A stretch of 64,000 nucleotides of DNA from Gemmatimonadota bacterium (GTDB lineage Bacteria > Gemmatimonadota > Gemmatimonadetes > Gemmatimonadales > Gemmatimonadaceae), in NCBI GenBank assembly GCA_016871895.1, contig VHBO01000005.1:19657-83656 (forward strand), in the 5' to 3' direction. Below are positions 17,142-25,350 of the stretch, in pieces; the stretch's first letter is position 1; the number at the start of each line of letters is the position of its first letter. The translations under genes were made by a program, and so were the position numbers. The notes below the pieces were generated by a model. That model worked only from the letters and a program-made list of their open reading frames with translations. It searched no databases and was not told the origin of the DNA.

Positions 17142-18779
17142 CTACGGCCGCGCCGGCAGGAACGGCGCCGTGATCACGTTGGACGGCGACACCCCCTGCT
17201 TCGACTGCCGCACCATCCGCTCGACCTCGCGCATCAGGTTGGCGTTCTCCATCACCACGCCGTCCTTGATGGTGTGCACGATGCCGCGCGTCCGGTACAT
17301 CCGGCCCTGCGCGTCCACCGTGAGATCGCCGAAGCTGTACATGAACTTCAGGTTGTTCGCCGGATTGCCGTCCACCAGCACGAGATCGGCGAGATAGCCC
17401 GGGCGCACGAGCCCGAGCTTTGCCTCCCCCAGCACCTCGGCGCTCGTCTTGGTCGCGGCGCGCAGCACCTCGAGGCTGTGCATCCCCGTCTCACGCAGGA
17501 GCTGCAGCTCACGGACGCTGCTGAACCCCGGCGTCGCCCAGATGTAATTGTCATCGGTGCCATAGGCGACGCGCCCGCCACGACGGTTATGCTCAAAGAT
17601 CAGCTTCCCCCAGAGCTCGTACGCCGAGGCCCAGTACGCCTCGTCATCCGAGGTCCAGTCATAATGGAACGCACCGTGGAACGCCGGGTTCGGGTAGTTC
17701 CAGTTGAGCAGCGCCTGGTGCGTGTACTTCTCGTGCCACGGAAGGCTGGTGGCGCGGATCACGTCGCGGTTGGCCTCGTACACCACCCGCGTGGGGAGCA
17801 TCGTCGCGCCGCACTTCACGAGCGAGTCGGCGATCTGGTTCAGCAGCCGGTCGCGGTTGGTCTCGGTCCACACCCGCCCCGCGGCGCGGAAGCGGTGGTT
17901 CTCGTTCCCGAACTCGTACGTCCGCTCGAAGTTCTGCGTCGTGCGGTCGAGCGCCGACTCGGCGTACCCGTAGTGATGCTCGATCATCGTCACGCCGAGG
18001 CAGGCGACATCGGCGGCGTCAGCCACAGCGACGGTCGACGGCGGGATATGGAACGAGGTGATCATCCCGTTCACACGCGCGGCGTCGGCGATCGCCTTGA
18101 TGATCGCGCGGCTCCAGCCGTTGCTGTCCATCGAGATGACGCGGATCCCGTTGGCCGCCATCTGGCGCGCCACCTCGGGCGCCTTGGCGGGATCATCGAG
18201 CTCGAGCCGCGAGAAACGCGTCGTCGCCCCCCACCCGACGAGCGGGAACATCCGCGGCGCAAGGATCTCATTCCGCGACGAGAGGCGCGCCTGCGTGAGC
18301 GCCGAGTCGACGCCACGGTCGGCGGCGTTGACCATCGTCGTCGTGCCGTGCGCGAGCTTCAGATAGTAGACGTAATCCAGCTCCATCGGCTGGGTTCGGA
18401 TATGCGTGTGCAGGTCAATCATCCCCGGCATCACGGTCATCCCGGTGGCGTCGATCACGCGGTCGCCGGTCGGGCGCGACCCGGCGCCGCGCCGCTCGGC
18501 CGCGACGGGATCGAAGGGGATCATCTCGGCGATGGTGTTCCCGACGATCACGATGTCGTAGGGACCGGCGGTCGGGCCGCCGTGGCCGGGGACGACCATC
18601 GCGTTCCGGATCACGAGCCGCTTGTACGGGCCGGCGGCGAGGTCGCCGTACTGCCGGGTGACGATCGCCGTGGCGGTGTCCGAACGGGCTGACGCACCCG
18701 CCGCTGGGGCGCGCTGGGCGAGGAGGGGGGCGGCGAGCAGGAGCGCCGCGAGGGGAACGAAGCGGGGGCGGAGGGGCAT
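17142..18779 (-). CDS. Exported amidohydrolase-superfamily protein
   Basis: A 545-residue periplasmic amidohydrolase of the urease/imidazolonepropionase-like superfamily. The signal peptide (LAALLLAAPLLAQ) precedes a composite beta-sandwich with an urease-alpha-like start (RLVIRNAMVVPGHGG) and GMIDLHTHIRTQP, the H-x-H metal pair. Later come SFHIPPST, EHHYGYAES, a GTDDNYIWATPG strand-8 Asp region and the sandwich return LVRPGYLADLVLVDGNP. Substrate unknown; members include cyclic-imide and dipeptide hydrolases. It follows ettA's leader with a 123-base gap and is separate from it. Confidence 0.85.
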   Translation of the reverse strand: MPLRPRFVPLAALLLAAPLLAQRAPAAGASARSDTATAIVTRQYGDLAAGPYKRLVIRNAMVVPGHGGPTAGPYDIVIVGNTIAEMIPFDPVAAERRGAGSRPTGDRVIDATGMTVMPGMIDLHTHIRTQPMELDYVYYLKLAHGTTTMVNAADRGVDSALTQARLSSRNEILAPRMFPLVGWGATTRFSRLELDDPAKAPEVARQMAANGIRVISMDSNGWSRAIIKAIADAARVNGMITSFHIPPSTVAVADAADVACLGVTMIEHHYGYAESALDRTTQNFERTYEFGNENHRFRAAGRVWTETNRDRLLNQIADSLVKCGATMLPTRVVYEANRDVIRATSLPWHEKYTHQALLNWNYPNPAFHGAFHYDWTSDDEAYWASAYELWGKLIFEHNRRGGRVAYGTDDNYIWATPGFSSVRELQLLRETGMHSLEVLRAATKTSAEVLGEAKLGLVRPGYLADLVLVDGNPANNLKFMYSFGDLTVDAQGRMYRTRGIVHTIKDGVVMENANLMREVERMVRQSKQGVSPSNVITAPFLPARP

Positions 18780-18794
18780 TCCTCTTCCAGGGAT

Positions 18795-18844
18795 GAGGGG
18801 TCAGGGCTCAGGGGTCAGGGGTAGGGACCAAGGATCAGGCCTGA
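18795..18844. repeat. Short GGGGTCAGGG direct repeats with palindrome
   Basis: Upstream of the amidohydrolase start, GAGGGGTCAGGG (18795-18806) is repeated as TCAGGGGTCAGGGG (18808-18821). Further GGGACCA and GGATCAGG variants follow, and then the palindrome TCAGGCCTGA (18835-18844). It may be a dispersed intergenic repeat or a slippage array. Confidence 0.5.
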
Positions 18845-18952
18845 CCGCCGCGCGGGAATGTGCGGAACACCACCGGTCGCGGCTAGCACCCAGCGGCGTC
18901 CCTCGACCACCACCACTCCCTCTCATCTCCGCCCTCCGCCCATCTTTCCCCT

Positions 18953-19660
18953 ATGGACCTCGCCCAGCGCCTCTCCGAAAGCCCGCTCTCGGCGCTGCCG
19001 TTCCTCTATCTGGCCGGCGTCCTGACCTCGCTGACACCCTGCATCTACCCGATGATCCCGATCACCGCGGCGATCGTCGGCGGGGCCACCGCGGACGGCA
19101 CGCGACCCCCGATGGGACGGACGCTCCTCCTCACACTCAGCTACGTGATCGGGCTTGCGACGGTCTACGCCCTCCTCGGCGTCGTCGCAGGGCTCACGGG
19201 GACGATGTTCGGCACGGTGAGCACGAACCCGTGGCTCTACTTCGCGATGGCGAACCTGCTGCTCCTCTCCGCGCTCGCGATGCTCGACGTGATCCCGATC
19301 CGTCTGCCGGCGGCGATCGCGGGACGTGCCGCCACCGCCGGCATGGGTGGCCGCATCGGCGGCGCCCTCGTGATGGGCGCGATGTCGGGGCTCGTCGCCG
19401 CGCCGTGCGGGGCCCCCGTGATGGCGGCCGTCCTCACCTGGGTGACGCGCACGGGAAGCGGCCTCCTCGGCTTCGTCTACCTCCTCGCCTTCTCGTTCGG
19501 GATGTGCACGCTCCTCGTGCTCGTCGGGCTCTCGAGCGGCGCGGTCGCGCGCCTGCCGCGCGCCGGCGCGTGGATGCTCTGGGTGAAGCGGTTCTTCGCG
19601 CTCGCGATGCTCGGGGTCGCCGAGTACTACCTGATCGAGATGGGCAAACTCCTCTTCTAG
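18953..19660 (+). CDS. CcdA/DsbD-type transmembrane thiol transporter
   Basis: A polytopic inner-membrane protein of 235 residues with about six helices, moving electrons from cytoplasmic thioredoxin to periplasmic thiol proteins. The two redox cysteines are in LTSLTPCIYPMIP (Cys29) and VAAPCGAPVMAA (Cys ~150), as in the DsbD beta-domain and CcdA; the N- and C-terminal soluble DsbD domains are absent. The gene immediately downstream encodes a TlpA-type thioredoxin, the expected partner. Start ATG at 18953. Confidence 0.9.
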   Translation: MDLAQRLSESPLSALPFLYLAGVLTSLTPCIYPMIPITAAIVGGATADGTRPPMGRTLLLTLSYVIGLATVYALLGVVAGLTGTMFGTVSTNPWLYFAMANLLLLSALAMLDVIPIRLPAAIAGRAATAGMGGRIGGALVMGAMSGLVAAPCGAPVMAAVLTWVTRTGSGLLGFVYLLAFSFGMCTLLVLVGLSSGAVARLPRAGAWMLWVKRFFALAMLGVAEYYLIEMGKLLF

Positions 19661-19673
19661 TCGACTCCGATTT

Positions 19674-20210
19674 ATGCGCGCTCTCGCCGTCATCCCTGCC
19701 GCCCACCGCCGCATCCAGCGCGCCATCGCCTTCGCGGTCGTGACGGCCGGCCTCCTCCTCCTGCCACGCACCGCACAGGCGCAACTCGGCATCGAGGTCG
19801 GTGCCGCCGCGCCCGATGTCGCGCTGGAGACGCTCGACGGACGTCCCGCGCGACTCGGTACCGCGATCGCCGGCAAGCCTGCCGTCATCGAGTTCTGGGC
19901 GACCTGGTGCGGCAACTGCCGCGAGCTCGAACCGCGGATGCAGGCCGCACAACGGAAGTACGCCGCCCGCGTCGCCTTCGTCGGCGTGGCGGTCAGCGTG
20001 AACCAGTCGCCGGAGCGCGTGCGCCGCTACGTGGGCGAACACCTCACCGGCTTCACGCACTTCTATGACCGACTCGGTGACGCCGTGGGCGACTACGACG
20101 TCCCCGCGACGAGCTACGTCGTCGTCACCGACCGTACCGGCAAGGTCGTTTACACCGGACTCGGCGGCGAGCAGGATATCGAGGCCGCAATCCAGAAGGC
20201 GCTGCGGTGA
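19674..20210 (+). CDS. TlpA-family periplasmic thioredoxin
   Basis: A 178-residue exported thioredoxin-like protein. The signal/anchor helix (IAFAVVTAGLLLLPRTAQAQ) precedes a TlpA/ResA domain with the active site WATWCGNCRELEP (about residue 78) and the cis-Pro region DYDVPATSYVVV. It probably receives electrons from the adjacent DsbD-like transporter to reduce cytochrome apoproteins or other envelope thiols. It shares a GTGA overlap with the following hydrolase gene. Confidence 0.9.
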   Translation: MRALAVIPAAHRRIQRAIAFAVVTAGLLLLPRTAQAQLGIEVGAAAPDVALETLDGRPARLGTAIAGKPAVIEFWATWCGNCRELEPRMQAAQRKYAARVAFVGVAVSVNQSPERVRRYVGEHLTGFTHFYDRLGDAVGDYDVPATSYVVVTDRTGKVVYTGLGGEQDIEAAIQKALR

Positions 20211-21172
20211 ACGGGATCGGCAAGACTCGTGCGACCTCGGGTGCGGAGCCAGCGACGAGTGTGGCCACCGCCGTCCGCCGCCGCCGCTGGCTGATCGCGC
20301 TCCCACTCGTCATCGCGATCGGCGGCTATGTCGGCGCCGCGCTCTATATGCGGGCGAATGAGACCTCGTTCGTCTTCCACCCCGATCAGTATGGTGGCCG
20401 CACGATGGTCGCACCGGCCGCGGACCTCCCGGTCGAGGCGGTGCGGATCCCGACCCCCGACTCGCTGTCGCTCTCCGCGTGGGTGATCCCGCCGCCGAGC
20501 GCCGCCGAGCAGGAGATGCCGACGGAAGATGCCCCCCTCTGGGTCCTCTTCCTCCACGGGAATGCGGCGAACATCTCCGTCCCGCTCCGGCAGGCGTGGA
20601 TCCGGCCGATGCGCGCGCTCGGCGTCGGACTCGTCCTCGTCGACTATCGCGGCTACGGCGCGAGCGATGACGGGACGCTCACCGAAGCGGGGCTCTATCG
20701 CGACGCGCGCGCGACCTTCGACTGGCTCACGACGGTGCGCGGCATCGACCCGTCGCACATCGTGATCTTCGGTCACTCGCTCGGCTCGGGCGTCGCCACG
20801 CATCTCGCCGCGCGTGTCGGCGCGGCGGGACTTGTCCTCGAAGGCGCCTTCACCTCGATCCCGGACGTCGGCGCGGGCCGCTATCCCTGGCTCCCCATCC
20901 GCTGGCTCGCGCGCGAACGCTTCGCGAGTCTCGACCGCGCCGACAGCATCGCAATGCCGAAGCTCTTGCTGCACGCGGAGGACGACGGCGCGATCCCCTT
21001 CGCGATGGGGCAGCAGCTTTTCGCGGCGTTCGGGGCGCCGAAGAGCTTCGCGACGCTGACGGGCGGGCACGACCGCGCCTTCGCCGCTGACTCCGCGACC
21101 TACTTCGGGACGCTCCGCGGCTGGCTCGCGACGCTCCGCGTCATCGACCGGGAGTCGCCGCCGCCGGGGTGA
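20207..21172 (+). CDS. Membrane-anchored alpha/beta hydrolase
   Basis: A 321-residue hydrolase of the DUF/ABHD17-like 'alpha/beta hydrolase YchJ-type' group, with one N-terminal membrane helix (WLIALPLVIAIGGYVGAALY). The catalytic elements are visible: oxyanion FLHGNAANIS, nucleophile GHSLGSG, acid near HAEDDGAI and His in GGHDRAF. DYRGYGASDDG is characteristic. The GTG start overlaps the TlpA stop. The last 32 bases overlap the opposing esterase gene end. The reaction is unknown. Confidence 0.8.
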   Translation: MNGIGKTRATSGAEPATSVATAVRRRRWLIALPLVIAIGGYVGAALYMRANETSFVFHPDQYGGRTMVAPAADLPVEAVRIPTPDSLSLSAWVIPPPSAAEQEMPTEDAPLWVLFLHGNAANISVPLRQAWIRPMRALGVGLVLVDYRGYGASDDGTLTEAGLYRDARATFDWLTTVRGIDPSHIVIFGHSLGSGVATHLAARVGAAGLVLEGAFTSIPDVGAGRYPWLPIRWLARERFASLDRADSIAMPKLLLHAEDDGAIPFAMGQQLFAAFGAPKSFATLTGGHDRAFAADSATYFGTLRGWLATLRVIDRESPPPG

Positions 21173-22115
21173 GCAGGCGCCGCACCTCGGTCAGGATCAC
21201 CGGCCACGCGGCGCTCCGCGGCGAGAGGAGCTCGTGGTGCCCCGCCCCATCGATCACGACCAGGCTGAACGGACTCCCCGCCGCCGTCGCGACGGCCCGG
21301 TGCGCCTCGCGCGCCGCCATCGGCATCACCCGGTCCTCCGTTCCGACGATCTGCACGTGCGGTACGCGCAATGGAAAGAGCTGGCGCGGCGCGCCCGCCG
21401 CGTACCGCTCGGGCACCTGCTCCGGCGACCCGCCCATCAGGCCATCGACGACATCGCCGCAGGAGAAGCGCGAATAGGTGCGGAACTCGGCGAGGTCCGC
21501 GATGCCGGCGAGCGCGACGGCGCCGGTGAGCGGGAGCGGATCGCGACGGGCGATCGGACTCCCCGACGGCACACGATCCGCGGCCGCAAGCCACATCGCG
21601 AGGTGTCCGCCGGCGGAGTGTCCGATGGCGACGACGCGCGAGAGATCGAGCGGATAGGTGCGGGCCATCGCCCGCAGCTGGTCCGTGGCGCGCGCGACAT
21701 CGAGGAAAGTGTTCGGCCACCCGCCGCCCGGACTGTCCGCGCGTCGGTACTCGATGTTCCAGGTGGCGATCCCCGCGTCGCGTAGCGCGTCGCTGAACGC
21801 GGTGCTGTTGCGCAGCGTCGCGAACCGTGAGACCCAGCACCCACCGTGGATCACGATCGCGACGGGGAATGGCCCGGGGCCGTCGGGGAGGCGAAGATCG
21901 CCGAATTGCAGCGAGTCGGTGCCGTAGACGAGTCGCGCGGTGGCGGGCTTCGCCGGAAGCGTGTCGTTGTCGGAGGCGCGCAGGAGGCGCACCTGCGCGG
22001 CGAGCGTATGCGACCAGAGGCTCGCGATCACGAGCAGCGCGAGACGCGAGAATCGGCGTGACGTGAACCGGGGCCGAGTCGCGATCTGTTGGGACATCAC
22101 CCGACGGACGAACAT
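21141..22115 (-). CDS. Exported BD-FAE/HSL-like alpha/beta hydrolase
   Basis: A 324-residue esterase-type hydrolase with a signal peptide (RLALLVIASLWSHTLAAQ). Oxyanion motif VIHGGCW, nucleophile GHSAGGH, acid GTEDRVM and catalytic His in GAGHHELL. It resembles esterases and kynurenine-formamidase-like enzymes (HGG-W motif). ATG at 22115 sits in TGATG with the thpR stop, so translation is coupled; a GTG three bases earlier is an alternative. Confidence 0.8.
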   Translation of the reverse strand: MFVRRVMSQQIATRPRFTSRRFSRLALLVIASLWSHTLAAQVRLLRASDNDTLPAKPATARLVYGTDSLQFGDLRLPDGPGPFPVAIVIHGGCWVSRFATLRNSTAFSDALRDAGIATWNIEYRRADSPGGGWPNTFLDVARATDQLRAMARTYPLDLSRVVAIGHSAGGHLAMWLAAADRVPSGSPIARRDPLPLTGAVALAGIADLAEFRTYSRFSCGDVVDGLMGGSPEQVPERYAAGAPRQLFPLRVPHVQIVGTEDRVMPMAAREAHRAVATAAGSPFSLVVIDGAGHHELLSPRSAAWPVILTEVRRLLTPAAATPGR

Positions 22116-22657
22116 CACACGACCTCCGGTGTGCCACCGAGCGGCGCGTCGAAGAGATGGCGCGCCGGTTGGGGTTCACGCGTCAGATACACGCGCAGCC
22201 GCCGCACGGTGAACGGGTCGGGCTCGCGCACCGACAGCGCTGCCTTCAATCGCTCCGAGGTGAGCGTGGGGTACATCGTGAGCGTGCAGTGCGGCGTGAA
22301 CGGGTATCGCGCCGGGGTGCACGCGAGTCCGCTCGTGGCCAATCGTTCGTGCAACGTGCGGAGCGGGCCGTGTGGATCGAGCGGGAGCGAGACGATCTCC
22401 CGCTGCACGAACCGCTCGGGCGCACCGAAGCGTAGCGTGATCGGCGCGGTGCTCGCGGCGATCGGCAGTATGGCCGTCCGCAGGGCATCGACCGGCGTAT
22501 CCGCGCGGATGGGCCCGACGCCCGACGACCCGATGAGCGTGATGTGCGGCGGCAGATGACGCGCCATCTTCGGATCGAACGCGAGCTGGAGCGCGTGGAT
22601 CCGCTCGGCCAGCGCCCCCTCGAGCTCGATGACGACGAAGATGCCCGCTACGGCCAC
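22115..22657 (-). CDS. thpR: RNA 2',3'-cyclic phosphodiesterase (2'-5' RNA ligase family)
   Basis: A 180-residue 2H phosphoesterase that opens 2',3'-cyclic phosphate ends of RNA. Both catalytic HxT signatures are present, PPHITLIG (about residue 40) and TPHCTLTM (about residue 130), with the typical ThpR N-terminus FVVIELEG. The GTG start at 22657 overlaps the TAG of the PAP2 gene; a longer upstream frame is not supported. The in vivo substrate is unclear in most bacteria. Confidence 0.88.
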   Translation of the reverse strand: MAVAGIFVVIELEGALAERIHALQLAFDPKMARHLPPHITLIGSSGVGPIRADTPVDALRTAILPIAASTAPITLRFGAPERFVQREIVSLPLDPHGPLRTLHERLATSGLACTPARYPFTPHCTLTMYPTLTSERLKAALSVREPDPFTVRRLRVYLTREPQPARHLFDAPLGGTPEVV

Positions 22658-23436
22658 GTGACCGTGGCGCCGAGGACCGTCTGCCCGGTGGGCGTCGACC
22701 GGAGGAGCGGCGCGACGTCGCCGCCGAGGAAGAGGCGATCGATCGCGTGGCCGGGACGCTTCGCGTGCCAACGCGACGCGGCCTGGCCGGTGACGATGCC
22801 GACCGCGGCACCCGCGATCACGTCGGTGAGCCAATGCGCGTCGCTGTACATCCGTGCGAAGGCGGTCACACTCGCCAGCCCGTAGGTCGTGAGCCCCACC
22901 GCCCGCGCGCGCTCCGGTGCGAGCCGACGCGTCTCGGCCGTCACCGCGGCGGCGAAGGCGAACGCAGCAGTCGTATGTCCAGATGGGAAGGCCTGATAGT
23001 CGTTCCCGTCACGCGCACCGCGCATCCATTGCACGTCGCCGGCGTCGGTGGGACTGATCCGCGGGCGGGCCCGACCGACGATTCCTTTGATGGTCCCGGT
23101 GATGACCCCGGAGACCCCGATGGCTTCGAAGGCGCGGAAGCCGATCGTCGCCATCCGCGGGTCGTGGGCCAGCCGACCGCCGATCCAGAGCCCGGTGCTC
23201 AGCACGATCACCCCCGGCGCCCCCCAGGTGTTGCCGGCATCGCTGAGCGCGCCGAGGGTGGCGTTCGCCTGCCAGGCGTCGCTTCGGACCACCTCACGGA
23301 CACGGATGTCGAGGGGCTGGGCCACAGCCGTCTCCCCGATCGCGACGAACGCGAGGCCCGCCATGAGGGCGCGGGTGGCGTGGGGAATCTGGCGGCTCCG
23401 GCGGCGGGCGCCGCCCCATACACGGAGGCGTGTCAT
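22648..23436 (-). CDS. PAP2-superfamily phosphatase
   Basis: A 262-residue integral membrane lipid-phosphatase-like protein. The three PAP2 signatures are intact: KGIVGRARP (motif 1), PSGHTTAAF (motif 2) and ARMYSDAHWLTD (motif 3, SR-x5-H type with the His). It has an N-terminal signal helix and several membrane helices around the motifs. A role in undecaprenyl-pyrophosphate or phosphatidate dephosphorylation is plausible. The ATG at 23436 follows a basic N-terminus; the ORF could open further upstream but overlaps the divergent gene. Confidence 0.85.
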   Translation of the reverse strand: MTRLRVWGGARRRSRQIPHATRALMAGLAFVAIGETAVAQPLDIRVREVVRSDAWQANATLGALSDAGNTWGAPGVIVLSTGLWIGGRLAHDPRMATIGFRAFEAIGVSGVITGTIKGIVGRARPRISPTDAGDVQWMRGARDGNDYQAFPSGHTTAAFAFAAAVTAETRRLAPERARAVGLTTYGLASVTAFARMYSDAHWLTDVIAGAAVGIVTGQAASRWHAKRPGHAIDRLFLGGDVAPLLRSTPTGQTVLGATVTWP

Positions 23437-23455
23437 CGGCCGTAGTTTAACCCTC

Positions 23456-24229
23456 GTGCAGATCCGTGACCTGACCTCCCACGCCGACCGCGCCGCCTGC
23501 GTCGAACTGCAGGAGCTCACCTGGGGCCGCGGGTTCACCGAGAAGATTCCCGCCGCGATGCTCCTCGTCGCCCTCAAGACGGGGGGCGTGGTCGCCGGCG
23601 CCTTCGATGACGCCGGGATGCTGCAGGGGTTCGTCTTCGGGGTCACCGGGGTGAAGGACGAGACCTTGATCCACTGGTCCGATATGCTCGCCGTGCGGCC
23701 CGAGCAACAGGGCCGGCACCTCGGTGAGGCGCTCAAAGCCTACCAGCGCGCGCGCTGCGCCGAGCTCGGGGTCGCGACCATCTATTGGACATACGATCCG
23801 CTCGTCGCGAAGAACGCGCACCTCAACCTGAACCGGATGGGGGCGCGCGCCGACGAGTACGTGCCGGCGATGTATGGCGACGCGACCAACTCGCCGCTGC
23901 AGGGCGATATGCCCACCGATCGGTTCGTCGTCGCGTGGGCAGTGGATCCCGCACACGCCGCCGCGCCCTGCGACGCGCTCCCGGCATCGCTCCCGCTCGC
24001 GGTGACCGCGGACGCGAGCGAAGGGCCGCTCGTGGAGGCGCCGATGGTGGGGGTCCGCATCCCGCGTGACATCTCGGCGCTCGCCGCGACCGACCTCGCC
24101 GCGGCGCGGGCATGGCGCTTCGCCACGCGGCGCGCCTTCACGCACTACTTGGCGCACGGCTACACCGTCCGTGGATTCGTCCGTGATGCGGACGGCGGGA
24201 CCTATCTGCTCTCGCGCCGGGAGGCGTGA
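23456..24229 (+). CDS. GNAT acyltransferase, probable amino acid N-succinyltransferase
   Basis: A 257-residue GNAT-fold protein in which the acyl-CoA binding loop (VRPEQQGRHLGEAL, about residue 80) is clear. The rest matches the predicted acetyltransferases that neighbour MenC-like genes (EKIPAAMLLVALKTGG, LNLNRMGARADEYV). In Geobacillus kaustophilus the equivalent gene is a succinyl-CoA:D-amino acid N-succinyltransferase. The GTG at 23456 is the start in best frame; the next gene overlaps by one base (TGATG). Operon context, rather than motif, supports the specific activity. Confidence 0.75.
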   Translation: MQIRDLTSHADRAACVELQELTWGRGFTEKIPAAMLLVALKTGGVVAGAFDDAGMLQGFVFGVTGVKDETLIHWSDMLAVRPEQQGRHLGEALKAYQRARCAELGVATIYWTYDPLVAKNAHLNLNRMGARADEYVPAMYGDATNSPLQGDMPTDRFVVAWAVDPAHAAAPCDALPASLPLAVTADASEGPLVEAPMVGVRIPRDISALAATDLAAARAWRFATRRAFTHYLAHGYTVRGFVRDADGGTYLLSRREA

Positions 24230-25350
24230 TGCGACTCGACCGACTCGTCCTGCGGGAGATCCGTCTCCCCCTCAAGGAACCCTTCCGCATCTCCTCCGGG
24301 GAGATGCGCGACCGTCGGATCCTCCTCTGCGAGCTCACCAACGCCGACGGCGCATCCGTCTGGAGCGAGTGCGTCGTGGATGATCTCCCGAACTACTCCC
24401 CGGAGACGCTCGACACCGCGTGGCCCACGATCGTGCGCGTCCTGGCGCCACGCCTCCTCGGGCAGCCCATCGCCGCGCCGGGTGATGTCTTCGCGCGCTT
24501 GGATGAGGATGTCCGCGGCCACCAGATGGCGAAGGCCGCGCTCGAGATGGGGATGTGGGGGCTCGCCGCGACGCAGGCGGGGCTCCCGCTCGCGCGGCTC
24601 ATCGGCGGTACGCGCGAGCGGATCGCCACGGGGATCTCGCTCGGGATCCAACCGACGGTCGAGCGCCTCATCGAGAAGGCCCGCGAGTCGGTCGCGGCAG
24701 GCTACCAGAAGGTCAAGATCAAGATCGCGCCCGGGAAGGATGTCGCGTGGGTGCGTGCCGTCCGCGAGGCGGTCGGGCCCGACGCGCATCTGATGGCGGA
24801 TGCCAACAACGCCTACACCCTCGCCGACGCCGACCATCTCGCAGCCCTCGACGACCTCAATCTGATGATGATCGAACAGCCACTCGCGCACGACGACCTC
24901 GTGCGCCACGCGACGCTCCAGCGTCGGCTCCGCACCCCGCTCTGCCTCGACGAGTCGATCATCTCGCTCGACCGCGCACAGGATATGGTCACGCTGCAGG
25001 CGGGCCGGATCATCAACATCAAGCCGGGCCGCGTCGGGGGCTTCGGGCCTTCACTCGCGATCCACGACTTCTGCCAGGCGGAAAGGCTCCCCGTTTGGTG
25101 CGGCGGGATGCTCGAGAGCGGGATCGGCCGTGCGTACAATGTCGCGCTCGCCTCGCTCCCGAACTTCACGCTCCCGGGCGATCTCTCGCCCAGCGCCCGG
25201 TATTGGGCGCAGGATGTGGTGACGCCGGAATGGACGATGGATGCGCACGGGATGGTGCGGGTCCCGCTCGACCGCCCGGGAATCGGCGTCGAGGTGGACC
25301 GCGCGCGCATCGAGGCGTTGACCGTGCGCACCGAAGAGCTGCGCGCGTGA
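24229..25350 (+). CDS. MenC-like enolase: probable N-succinylamino acid racemase
   Basis: Muconate-lactonizing/OSBS subgroup enolase of 373 residues, normal length. Catalytic groups are all present: KVKIKI with Lys163 and Lys165, metal ligands Asp191 (MADANNAY), Glu216 (MMIEQPL), Asp241 (CLDES) and Lys265 (NIKPGRVGG). Such enzymes may be o-succinylbenzoate synthase (MenC), N-succinylamino acid racemase, or both. Here menaquinone genes mqnB/mqnD of the futalosine route are present in the window, so OSBS activity is not needed. The gene is sandwiched between an acyltransferase and an M20 deacylase. ATG at 24229 overlaps the previous stop; it shares GTGA with the next gene. Confidence 0.85.
   Translation: MRLDRLVLREIRLPLKEPFRISSGEMRDRRILLCELTNADGASVWSECVVDDLPNYSPETLDTAWPTIVRVLAPRLLGQPIAAPGDVFARLDEDVRGHQMAKAALEMGMWGLAATQAGLPLARLIGGTRERIATGISLGIQPTVERLIEKARESVAAGYQKVKIKIAPGKDVAWVRAVREAVGPDAHLMADANNAYTLADADHLAALDDLNLMMIEQPLAHDDLVRHATLQRRLRTPLCLDESIISLDRAQDMVTLQAGRIINIKPGRVGGFGPSLAIHDFCQAERLPVWCGGMLESGIGRAYNVALASLPNFTLPGDLSPSARYWAQDVVTPEWTMDAHGMVRVPLDRPGIGVEVDRARIEALTVRTEELRA

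Noticed and set aside
24229..25350. Menaquinone MenC
   Set aside because: The window carries futalosine-route genes mqnB and mqnD, and the operon partners fit N-succinylamino acid metabolism better.
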